DNA from: Hyphomicrobiaceae bacterium
GTDB taxonomy: Bacteria; Pseudomonadota; Alphaproteobacteria; Rhizobiales; Hyphomicrobiaceae
NCBI GenBank assembly: GCA_021730785.1
Contig: JAKFWF010000027.1
Location: 1-64,000 of the forward strand
Length of the DNA stretch: 64,000 nt
Direction of reading: 5' to 3'
In this document: in pieces, positions 36,066 through 44,889 of the stretch
Position numbering within the stretch: position 1 is the stretch's first letter
Layout: every line of letters starts with the position of its first letter
The notes under the pieces: model-generated
What the model was told of the DNA's origin: nothing
Seen by the model: only the letters and a program-made list of their open reading frames with translations
Database searches by the model: none
Made by a program: the position numbers and the translations under genes

Positions 36066-37576
36066 GATTGCGTCTCCGCGCCGACGCCCACGGCTTCCAC
36101 GTCGTCCTCCAGCACCCAGGTGTCCTTGGTGCCACCGCCCTGCGACGAGTTGACTATGATCGACCCCTCCTTCAGCGCCACGCGGGTCAGCCCGCCGGGC
36201 AGCACCCAGGTGTCCCGGCCGGTGACGGAATAGGGTCGCAGATCCACATGGCGCGGCAGCACGCCCGATGCCGTGAGGGTCGGGCAGACCGACAGATCGA
36301 CCATCGGCTGGCTGATGAAGTTCGCCGGATTGGCCAGCAGCTGCGCCCGGCAGCTGTCGAGTTCGGCGCGCGTCGATTTGGGGCCGACGACGATGCCGTA
36401 GCCACCCGACTCGCCGACCGGCTTGACGACCAGCTTGTCGAGGTTGTCGAGCGTGTAGGCGAGCCCCTCCGCCTCGCCGCAGATGTGGGTTTCGACGTTG
36501 GGCAATATCGGCTCTTCGCCGAGGTAGTAGCGGATGATGCGCGGCACGTAGGCGTAGACCGCCTTGTCGTCGGCAACTCCGGTGCCGATCGCGTTGGCAA
36601 GCGTCACGTGGCCGCGGCGGGCGGCGCGCAGCAGGCCCGCAACGCCCAGCGTGCTCTGCGGATTGAAGGCGTCCGGATCGAGGAAATCGTCGTTGATGCG
36701 GCGATAGACGACGTGCACCGGCTTCAGGCCTGCGACCGTGCGCATATGGACGCGATCATCTTCGTCCACCATCAGGTCGCGCCCTTCGACCAGGGGCACG
36801 CCCATCTCGCGGGCGAGGAAGATGTGCTCGAAATAGGCGGAGTTGTAGACGCCGGGAGACAGCAGCACGACGGTCGGGTTCGAGATGCCGGCCGGCGCCA
36901 CCTCCAGCAGCTTGGACAGCAGCCGTTCGCCGTAGTCCGACACCGGCTTGATCCGCAAGCCCTGCATCAGGTCGGGGAAGGCGCGCTGCATCATGTGCCG
37001 GTTCTCGACCACATAGGACACGCCCGACGGCGAGCGACCGTTGTCCTCGAGGACATGGAAGGTGCCGCGGCCGTCGCGCACAAGGTCGGTGCCGTTGATG
37101 TGGATGTAGGTGCCGCACGGCGGATCGAGCCCGATCATCTCGGGCCGATAGTTCACATTCTTCAAAACCAGCGCGGCCGGCACCGTGCCGTCGTTCAAGA
37201 TGTGCCGCTCGTGATACACGTCCCACAAGAACAGGTTGAGCGCCTCGACGCGCTGGATAACGCCAGTTTCGACGGTCCGCCACTCGGCCGCCGTCATCAC
37301 CCGTGGGATCACGTCGAACGGCAGTATGCGGTCGATCGCATCCTTTTCGCTGTAGACCGTGAAGGTGATGCCGAGGTTCATCAACTCGGTCTCGGCGTCG
37401 GAAGCGCGTCTGGCCAGTGTCGCGACGTCGAGCGTCTGCAGGCGTTGCCAGATGCCGATCAGGGCCTTGCTGGGTTGCGGCGCGGTGCCGAGCAGTTCGC
37501 AGAAGAACGGCTTCGGATCGTAGCCATCGAACGGACCCGCCTGCTTGGGGTCCTTCAGCGCCGTCAAAGTGCCCAT
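36062..37576 (-). CDS. Circularly permuted type 2 ATP-grasp protein
   Basis: MVDEDDRVHMRTVAGLKPVHVVYRRINDDFLDP, DKLVVKPVGESGGYGIVVGP, NSSQGGGTKDTWVL. Confidence 0.93.
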   Translation of the reverse strand: MGTLTALKDPKQAGPFDGYDPKPFFCELLGTAPQPSKALIGIWQRLQTLDVATLARRASDAETELMNLGITFTVYSEKDAIDRILPFDVIPRVMTAAEWRTVETGVIQRVEALNLFLWDVYHERHILNDGTVPAALVLKNVNYRPEMIGLDPPCGTYIHINGTDLVRDGRGTFHVLEDNGRSPSGVSYVVENRHMMQRAFPDLMQGLRIKPVSDYGERLLSKLLEVAPAGISNPTVVLLSPGVYNSAYFEHIFLAREMGVPLVEGRDLMVDEDDRVHMRTVAGLKPVHVVYRRINDDFLDPDAFNPQSTLGVAGLLRAARRGHVTLANAIGTGVADDKAVYAYVPRIIRYYLGEEPILPNVETHICGEAEGLAYTLDNLDKLVVKPVGESGGYGIVVGPKSTRAELDSCRAQLLANPANFISQPMVDLSVCPTLTASGVLPRHVDLRPYSVTGRDTWVLPGGLTRVALKEGSIIVNSSQGGGTKDTWVLEDDVEAVGVGAETQS

Positions 37577-37748
37577 GGTCGTTCAGGCGGATCGCGCCGC
37601 CGCTCCAAAAATGCCGCTTCGCTGAACACGTCGATTCGTAGCCTACGATGCTGAGGGGTGATCGCAAGAAGAATTTCGACTGTGTATCAAGGCGCTGGAC
37701 ACTATTGCGGCACTTGCCCAAACCGCGTGCAGATCGGCGCCACCGACG

Positions 37749-39230
37749 TCAAGCGAGGTGGGCGGCGGCGGGCGCGTCCGTTGCCAGTGCCGACGACGTG
37801 ATCTTTGCCGCGCTGGCAAAGGCGCCACCGATGCCGATCAGGACCGGTTGCGCGCGATCGAACGCGATTGTGCCCGCAGCGAGGTCGGTGAGTGTGCCGG
37901 CCTGCATGCTCTGGTCCGCCCGCGACACGCGGGTTGCGACGACAACGGGCGTTGCCGCCGGCAGTCCGCTGGCCAACAGTCGCTCGGCGATCGCCGGCGC
38001 GGTCCGACCGCCCATGTAGAACACGAGCGTCGTTGTCGCGTCGGCAAGGCCCCGCCAGTCGAGGTCCGCCGGCAGCGAGCCGTCGCGCGCATGCCCAGTG
38101 ACGAAGCGAACCGAGTGGGCGAAGTCGCGATGGGTCAGCGATACGCCGAGCGCTGCCGCCGCCGCGAACGCTGCCGTCACGCCCGGCACCACGTCGACCG
38201 CAATGCCGTGCTGCTCCAGCTCCGCGATCTCCTCGCCGGCCCGGCCGAAGATCATCGGGTCGCCGGACTTGAGGCGCACCACGCGCTTGCCACCCTGCGC
38301 GAGCTTGATCATCAGCGCGTTGATGTCGCGTTGCGCGCAGCTCTCGCGGGCACCACGCTTGCCGACCATCATGCGCTTGGCTTCGCGGCGGGCAAGCTCC
38401 AGCACGTCGTCCGAGACGAGATCATCGAACAGGATCACGTCGGCCGACTGCAGGGCGCGCACGGCCTTCAGGGTGAGGAGTTCGGCATCGCCTGGGCCGG
38501 CGCCAACCAGCGTGACACGTCCAACCGACGACTGAGCGCCATCGGCAACCGACGCCACCAGCCGGTCGAGAGTTGCGAACTCGTCGGTGTTCGGTGGGCC
38601 GGCAAAGGCGCGATCGGCGAACTGCTCCCAGAAGGCGCGGCGGGGGGCGCCCTTGGCCAACCGTGCCATCACCGTTCCGCGCACCCGCCGGGCCAGCGCA
38701 CCCCAGTCGGCGAGCGACGGCGGCAGCAGCGTTTCGATCCTGCGGCGGATCGCCTGCCCCAGGATCGGCGCCGCACCGTCGGTCGAGATGCCGACGACGA
38801 CCGGCGAGCGGTTGACGATCGAGCCGAACTGGAACTGGCAGAACGTCGGCTTGTCGATCACGTTGACTGGCACGCCGGCGGCGCGTGCGGCACAATAGTA
38901 TGCGTGCGCCTCCTCATCGCGTTCGATGTCGGCAAGCGCCACGGCGGCACCCGCAAAGATATCGACCGACCAGGGACGCGCGTGGTGTGTGATGGCGCCC
39001 TCGGAACGTTCGATGCAGGCGGCCATATCCGGGTCCAGTGCCGCGGCGTAGAGATCGACGTGGGCGCCGGCTGCCGTCAGCAATTCGGCCTTCCAGGCGG
39101 CAGCTGCCGTGCCGCCGGCGATCACCGCGCGCTTGCCGGCCAGGTCGAGGAAGATCGGCAGTTTCGCCAGCGGACCCATGCGGCGGGGCTGGGCTTCAGC
39201 CGGCTGTCGCGACATGGATCGCATGGTCAT
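37749..39230 (-). CDS. cysG: Siroheme synthase (uroporphyrinogen-III methyltransferase with precorrin-2 oxidase/ferrochelatase)
   Basis: N-terminal KLPIFLDLAGKRAVIAGGTAAAAWKAELL; C-terminal GRVTLVGAGPGDAELLTLKAVRALQSADVILFDDLVS; VVRLKSGDPMIFGRAGEEI. Confidence 0.95.
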   Translation of the reverse strand: MTMRSMSRQPAEAQPRRMGPLAKLPIFLDLAGKRAVIAGGTAAAAWKAELLTAAGAHVDLYAAALDPDMAACIERSEGAITHHARPWSVDIFAGAAVALADIERDEEAHAYYCAARAAGVPVNVIDKPTFCQFQFGSIVNRSPVVVGISTDGAAPILGQAIRRRIETLLPPSLADWGALARRVRGTVMARLAKGAPRRAFWEQFADRAFAGPPNTDEFATLDRLVASVADGAQSSVGRVTLVGAGPGDAELLTLKAVRALQSADVILFDDLVSDDVLELARREAKRMMVGKRGARESCAQRDINALMIKLAQGGKRVVRLKSGDPMIFGRAGEEIAELEQHGIAVDVVPGVTAAFAAAAALGVSLTHRDFAHSVRFVTGHARDGSLPADLDWRGLADATTTLVFYMGGRTAPAIAERLLASGLPAATPVVVATRVSRADQSMQAGTLTDLAAGTIAFDRAQPVLIGIGGAFASAAKITSSALATDAPAAAHLA

Positions 39231-39340
39231 CGAACTCCGATCTCCAGGCGGCAGCAGCCGCAGTTGATGTCGGCATGCTCGACAGCGAGCCGACCGCAAC
39301 GAACAGATTACCACAATCGGCCGGAGCTGCGGCAGTGCCC

Positions 39341-39688
39341 TCAGGCGGCGACCTTACCGGCGGCCACCTCGGCCGCATCCAGCAGCAGGCGGCCACCTTC
39401 GATCTTCAGGGCATAGGTCTTCGTCTGCCCCTTGTCGGCACCGGTCGCCGCACCGGTTTCGAGGCTGATCACCCAGTTGTGCAATGGGCAGGTGACAGCG
39501 CGGCCGTGCACGATGCCCTGGCTGAGCGGCCCCTGCTTGTGCGGACAGCGGTCATCGATGGCGAAGGCTTCGTTTTCAGCCGTGCGGAACACGGCAATGC
39601 AGCCGGCCCTCGTTTTCACCACCCGTGCGCCGCGCACCGGAATCGAGTCGAGTGCGCCGATATCGACCCATTTTGCTTTGGCCGTCAT
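39341..39688 (-). CDS. nirD: Nitrite reductase small subunit (Rieske-type)
   Basis: CIAVFRTAENEAFAIDDRCPHKQGPLSQGIVHGRAVTCPLHNWVISLETG. Confidence 0.93.
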   Translation of the reverse strand: MTAKAKWVDIGALDSIPVRGARVVKTRAGCIAVFRTAENEAFAIDDRCPHKQGPLSQGIVHGRAVTCPLHNWVISLETGAATGADKGQTKTYALKIEGGRLLLDAAEVAAGKVAA

Positions 39689-42183
39689 TCCGCGGCCTCC
39701 TTGAAGGTGAGATCGGCGAGGGGAGCGAACTCGTGCGCATCCTTGCCGGCGGCGCGCTCGGCCCAGGGGTCGATCTGCGCGAACTTCTGCGAATAGACAA
39801 AGCGACCGTGCAGCGCCTTGCGGCGTTCGACATCGTCCATGACCTGCTGGCGCACGGTGTCGATACCGACACGTTTCGCCCATTTGTAGACACGTTCGAG
39901 ATAGCGGCCCTGCTCGCGATAGAGCTGGGTCAAGGCTGCGATCACCTCGATCGCCTCGTCTTCGGTCGCGACGTGGCCGAGCACTTCGGTGCCCTTGATG
40001 TCGAGGCCGGCCGCACCCGCAAAGTGGATGTCATAGCCGCTGTCGACGCAGATCACGCCGATGTCCTTGCAGGTGGCTTCAGCGCAGTTGCGCGGGCAGC
40101 CAGAGACGGCGAGCTTGAGCTTGGCCGGCGTCCACGAGCCCCACAGGAATTTCTCGAGCTTGACGCCGAGGCCGGTCGAATCCTGGGTGCCGAAGCGGCA
40201 CCAGTCGGTGCCGACGCAGGTCTTCACCGTGCGCAGGCCCTTGGCGTAGGCGGCACCCGACACCATGCCGGCCTTGTTGAGGTCCGCCCAAACTGCTGGC
40301 AGATCCTGCTTCTTCACGCCCAGCATGTCGATGCGCTGGCCGCCGGTGCACTTGACGGACGGAATGTTGAACTTCTCCACCACGTCGGCGATGGCGCGCA
40401 GCTCCTTCGCGCTCGTCATGCCGCCCCACATGCGCGGCACCACCGAGTAGGTGCCGTCCTTCTGGATATTGGCATGCACGCGCTCGTTGATGTAGCGCGA
40501 CTGGCTGTCGTCCGCGTATTCGCCGGGCCAGGTCGCGACGAGATAATAGTTGAGCGCCGGCCGGCACTTGGCGCAGCCGCACGAAGTCTTCCATTCCAGC
40601 GCCTGCATGAGATCGGGAATCGACTTGAGGTCCTTGGCGACGATCAGGCGGCGTACGTCGTCATGGCCAAGATTTGTGCACGCGCACATGGGCTGCACGG
40701 CGGTCGGGTTGTAGGCATCGCCGAGCGTCACCTTGATCAGCTGTTCGACGAGGCCGGTGCACGTGCCGCAGCTGGCGGATGCTTTGGTATGCGCCCGCAC
40801 GTCATCGAGATTTTTCAGTCCGAGCTGCGTGATGGCGGTCGTGATTTTGCCCTTGCAGACGCCGTTGCAACCGCAGATTTCCGCTTCATCGGGCAACGCG
40901 GCGACGGCGGCCGTCGGGTCCAGAGCAGAGCCCCCGGCATAGCTCGGCCCGAAGATCAGCGTCTCGCGCATCGCCGTGATGTCGCTGCCCTTCTTGATCA
41001 GGTCGAAGAACCAGGCGCCGTCGGTGGTGTCGCCGTAGAACACCGCGCCGATGACCTTGTTGTCCTTCAGGACGACGCGCTTGTAGATGCCGCGGGTGGC
41101 GTCACGCAGCACGATGTCCTCACGGTCCTTGGCGTCGGCGAAATCGCCGGCCGAGAACAGATTGATGCCGGTGACCTTGAGCCTGGTCGCCGTCACGCTC
41201 GGTGTGAACGTGGCGCTTGCATCGCCGGCGAGCTGGCCGGCGATCACGGTTGCCATCTCATAGAGCGGCGCCACGAGGCCGTAGGTCTGGCCGGCGAACT
41301 CGGCGCACTCGCCGACGGCAAAGATGTCGGGATCGCTGGTGCGCATGTCGGTGCCGACCTGGATGCCGCGTCCGACGTCGAGGCCGGCGTCCTTGGCGAG
41401 GCCTGCGTTCGGCCTAATGCCGACTGCCATGATCACGAGGTCGGCCGGCAGGCGTGTGCCGTCTTCCAGCAGCACGGCCTCGACCTTCTTCTCACCGAGG
41501 ATCGCCTTGGTATTGGCCTTGGTGATCACCTTGATGCCACGCGCTTCGACGGCGCGCTGCAGCAGGTGCCCGGCAGCGGGATCGAGCTGGCGCTCCATCA
41601 GGGTCGGCATCAGGTGCAGCACGGTGACATCCATGCCCTGGTCCTTGAGACCGGCCGCCGCTTCGAGGCCGAGCAGGCCGCCGCCGATGACGACCGCAGT
41701 GCCGCGCGACTTCGCTGCCAGCAGCATGGCTTCCACATCGTCGAGGTCGCGGTAGCTCAGCACGCCCGCCAGCTTGTGGCCCGGCACCGGGATCACGATC
41801 GGCAGTGAGCCGGTGGCGATCATGAGCTTGTCATAGGGCACAGTGATGCCGCGCGCCGAAGTCACCGTCTTCGCCGTGCGGTCGATCGCGGTGACGGTCG
41901 AGCCCTTGTAAAGGGTCACGCCGTGCTTCACGTACCAGCCATCGCCGTGGATGACGATCTGCTCGAACTTCTTCTCGCCCGACAGCACCGGCGACAGCAT
42001 GATGCGGTCGTAGTTGACGCGCGGCTCGGCATTGAAAATCGTCACGTCGTAGGCACCGGGTGCCGCCTCGAACAGCTTGTCGAGCGCGCGGCCGGGCGCC
42101 ATGCCGTTGCCGATGACCACGAGGCGCTGCCTGTGCGCTGTTGCCTTGGTGGACCGCACCAGTTCTAGCGACTTCATTGTCAT
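39685..42183 (-). CDS. nirB: Nitrite reductase NAD(P)H large subunit
   Basis: RLVVIGNGMAPGRALDKLFEAAPGAYDVTIFNAEPRVNYDRIMLSPVLSGEK; CGCNGVCKGKITTAI; siroheme motif VSGCPRNCAEATCKDIGVI. Confidence 0.95.
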   Translation of the reverse strand: MTMKSLELVRSTKATAHRQRLVVIGNGMAPGRALDKLFEAAPGAYDVTIFNAEPRVNYDRIMLSPVLSGEKKFEQIVIHGDGWYVKHGVTLYKGSTVTAIDRTAKTVTSARGITVPYDKLMIATGSLPIVIPVPGHKLAGVLSYRDLDDVEAMLLAAKSRGTAVVIGGGLLGLEAAAGLKDQGMDVTVLHLMPTLMERQLDPAAGHLLQRAVEARGIKVITKANTKAILGEKKVEAVLLEDGTRLPADLVIMAVGIRPNAGLAKDAGLDVGRGIQVGTDMRTSDPDIFAVGECAEFAGQTYGLVAPLYEMATVIAGQLAGDASATFTPSVTATRLKVTGINLFSAGDFADAKDREDIVLRDATRGIYKRVVLKDNKVIGAVFYGDTTDGAWFFDLIKKGSDITAMRETLIFGPSYAGGSALDPTAAVAALPDEAEICGCNGVCKGKITTAITQLGLKNLDDVRAHTKASASCGTCTGLVEQLIKVTLGDAYNPTAVQPMCACTNLGHDDVRRLIVAKDLKSIPDLMQALEWKTSCGCAKCRPALNYYLVATWPGEYADDSQSRYINERVHANIQKDGTYSVVPRMWGGMTSAKELRAIADVVEKFNIPSVKCTGGQRIDMLGVKKQDLPAVWADLNKAGMVSGAAYAKGLRTVKTCVGTDWCRFGTQDSTGLGVKLEKFLWGSWTPAKLKLAVSGCPRNCAEATCKDIGVICVDSGYDIHFAGAAGLDIKGTEVLGHVATEDEAIEVIAALTQLYREQGRYLERVYKWAKRVGIDTVRQQVMDDVERRKALHGRFVYSQKFAQIDPWAERAAGKDAHEFAPLADLTFKEAAE

Positions 42184-42523
42184 CGGGCGACCTCGACCTA
42201 GCAAATGCGATTGGACACGGCTGCCCCCCGTTGCAGGCGGTGAGGGACGCCGGGTTGATGACGGCGGGCAGACGCAGGTGCATGCGATCCCCCGACGGCG
42301 ACGTCAGCTGATAAAGTTAACACAGCAGAAACCGTGCCAGCCGCCCGTTTGCGACTGCAAGCCGCTGATTTTGCTTATTTTTATCGCATGATGCCTGACT
42401 CAACAATCGAGTCCATCGCGCCGCGTCTGCACGACAATTAAGCAGCCGCCTATTTGTTGTGCGGGGCCGATCCCTGAGGGTCGCGACCGAGAATTGGGGA
42501 CCGCGATGCAGTCGTCACGGCAC

Positions 42524-42553
42524 TTGACTTTATTTTGCATTCAAAATTATAAC
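42524..42553 (+). promoter_or_regulatory. Candidate sigma-70-like promoter upstream of the opine-dehydrogenase-like gene
   Basis: TTGACT (42524..42529), 18-nt AT-rich spacer, TATAAC (42548..42553). Confidence 0.45.
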
Positions 42554-42641
42554 AGTCTCGATCGACGTTGGCGATAGTGCTAATCGGGATTAAGATTCCG
42601 CAAACGCAATTCCAACGAGCGCGGCAAACCGGAGCCCAACC

Positions 42642-43718
42642 ATGGCCAAGACCTACAAAATCGTGATCCTGGGAGCCTCGTACGGCTCGCTGTTGGGAAC
42701 CAAACTCGCGGCGGCAGGGCACCACGTGACGCTCGTGTGTCTGCCGGCCGAAGTGGAAGCGATCAATAACGACGGGTGCCGCATCCGCATGCCGATCCGG
42801 GGTCGCGAGGGGCTGTTCGAGATCCATTCGAAGACGCTGCCGGGTTCCATTTCGGCGGCCGGACCGGAGGCGATCGATCCAAACGCCTTCGACCTCGTGT
42901 GCCTTGCCATGCAGGAACCGCAGTACCGATCGCCAACCATTCGCACCTTGATGATGGCGATCGCTGCGTCCGGCAAGCCGAGCATGTCGATCATGAACAT
43001 GCCGCCGCTGCCGTTCCTGAAGCGCATCCCGGGCGTCGATGCCACCAGCATCCGCCACTGCTTCGCCGATGCCACCGTTTGGGATGCCTTCGATCCAGCG
43101 ACCATGACGCTGTGCAGCCCCGATCCGCAGGCATTCCGTCCGCCGGGCGAGCCGATCAACGTGCTGCAGGTGCGGCTGGCGACCAACTTCAAGGCGGCCA
43201 ACTTCGCCCGCGAAGCCGACACGCAAATGCTGCGCGACATCGAGGCCGGCGTCGATGCCGTCCGCCTGAAGATCGGCGACGAGGCGGTCGAGGCTCCGGT
43301 GAAGCTGCGGGTGCACAATTCAATCTTTGTGCCGCTCGCAAAGTGGGCGATGCTGCTCACCGGCAACTACCGCTGCGTCCAGAAAGACCGCATGATCTCG
43401 ATCCACGATGCGGTGCACACGGATATCGAGGCTTCGAAGGCGACCTATGCCTGGGTGCGCGATCTGTGCGTCACGCTCGGTGCCGATGCAGCCGACATGG
43501 TGCCGTTCGAGAAGTACGCCAACGCAGCGCTGTCGCTCGGCAGCCCGTCGTCGGCCGCCCGCGCGCTCGATGGCGGTGCGGTTGCGATCGAACGCGTAGA
43601 TCTGCTGGTGCAGGCACTGGCCGCATCCCGCGGCCTGAAGTCGGCCAACGTCGACGCAACCGTGGCGATGGTCGATGGCTGGCTCGCCGCCAACCGGGCA
43701 AAGGCGAAGGCCAGCTGA
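42642..43718 (+). CDS. Opine dehydrogenase-like / ketopantoate reductase-like NAD(P)-dependent oxidoreductase
   Basis: N-terminal Rossmann-like YKIVILGASYGSLLGTKLAAAGHHVTLVCLPAEV; ApbA/PanE-like organisation. Confidence 0.7.
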   Translation: MAKTYKIVILGASYGSLLGTKLAAAGHHVTLVCLPAEVEAINNDGCRIRMPIRGREGLFEIHSKTLPGSISAAGPEAIDPNAFDLVCLAMQEPQYRSPTIRTLMMAIAASGKPSMSIMNMPPLPFLKRIPGVDATSIRHCFADATVWDAFDPATMTLCSPDPQAFRPPGEPINVLQVRLATNFKAANFAREADTQMLRDIEAGVDAVRLKIGDEAVEAPVKLRVHNSIFVPLAKWAMLLTGNYRCVQKDRMISIHDAVHTDIEASKATYAWVRDLCVTLGADAADMVPFEKYANAALSLGSPSSAARALDGGAVAIERVDLLVQALAASRGLKSANVDATVAMVDGWLAANRAKAKAS

Positions 43719-43796
43719 TCGCCAAAATCCCAACGCCTCCCTCGGGAACGAGTTTGACAGCCTGCTGGAACGCAACTTAACGTTCGCGCTTCACCT

Positions 43797-43839
43797 GCCC
43801 CGCGCCCGGTGCCGCTCAAGGTACCGGCTGCGGCGGGGC
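43797..43839. promoter_or_regulatory. Strong GC-rich hairpin in the leader of the TAXI gene
   Basis: gccccgc (43797..43803) / gcggggc (43833..43839) with inner ccggtgcc / ggtaccgg; no downstream T-run. Confidence 0.45.
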
Positions 43840-43887
43840 CAGTGGTGCAGCAGGCTCGAGCAAACCGCGTCCCGAGGAAGTTGATCT

Positions 43888-44850
43888 ATGAAATCGATCC
43901 GCACGTCACTCGCAGCCGGCATCGCGCTGGCCGCCATAGCCGTCACGGCAGCGGTTGCCCAGGCACCAGCCTTCTTCCGCATCGGCACCGGCGGCACGGC
44001 CGGCACGTACTATCCCGTCGGCGGCATGATCGCGAATGCCATTTCGAACCCGCCCGTGCTGGTCTCGACGGCGGTCGCCACCAACGGCTCGGTCGCCAAT
44101 GTGAATGCGATTGCCGGTGGCAATATGGAATCGGGATTCAGTCAGGCCGACGTCGCCTACTGGGCTTTCACCGGCACCGGCTCGTTCGAGGGCAAGCCCA
44201 AGGTCGACGAACTGCGCTCGATCACCAATCTGTACTCCGAGAGCGTGCACGTCGTCGTCAAGAAGGGCGTCGCCAAATCGATTGCCGACCTCAAGGGCAA
44301 GCGCGTCTCGCTCGACGAGCCGGGCTCGGGCACGCTGCTCAACGCCAAGGCGATCCTCGCCGCCTATGGCATCACCGAAAAGGACATCAAGCCCGAATAT
44401 GTGAAGCCTAACCAGGCGGCCGACAAGCTGAAGGACGGCTCGATCGACGCGTTCTTCATCACCGGCGGCTATCCCCTGGCAGCCGTTTCGGAACTCGTGA
44501 CTGCGACCGGCGGCGTCGAACTCCTCGGTATCAGCGGGCCGGAAGCCGAAGCACTGATGAAGGCCGCGCCGTTCTTTGCAAGCGACGAAATCCCAGCCGG
44601 CACGTATAAGGACATCGGCGCGGTGAAGACGCTGGCGGTCGGTGCCCAGTGGGTCACTTCGTCTAAAATCCCCAACGACCTCGTCTATGCGGTGATCAAA
44701 GCACTGTGGGCGGACAAGACCCGCGCGGTCCTCGATGCCGGCCACGCCAAGGGCAAGCTGATCACGCCGGCCAATGCGCTCAAGGGCATGGCCGTGCCGC
44801 TGCATCCAGGTGCCGAGAAGTTCTACAAGGAAGCCGGCCTGATCAAATAA
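43888..44850 (+). CDS. TAXI family TRAP transporter solute-binding protein
   Basis: Signal peptide then FFRIGTGGTAGTYYPVGGMIANAIS; LYSESVHVVVKKGVAKSIADLKGKRVSLDEPGSGTLLNAKAILAAYGI. Confidence 0.93.
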   Translation: MKSIRTSLAAGIALAAIAVTAAVAQAPAFFRIGTGGTAGTYYPVGGMIANAISNPPVLVSTAVATNGSVANVNAIAGGNMESGFSQADVAYWAFTGTGSFEGKPKVDELRSITNLYSESVHVVVKKGVAKSIADLKGKRVSLDEPGSGTLLNAKAILAAYGITEKDIKPEYVKPNQAADKLKDGSIDAFFITGGYPLAAVSELVTATGGVELLGISGPEAEALMKAAPFFASDEIPAGTYKDIGAVKTLAVGAQWVTSSKIPNDLVYAVIKALWADKTRAVLDAGHAKGKLITPANALKGMAVPLHPGAEKFYKEAGLIK

Positions 44851-44889
44851 ATCGCTGAGCCATCGCCAACCGCCAGGGGAGATGCCGCA

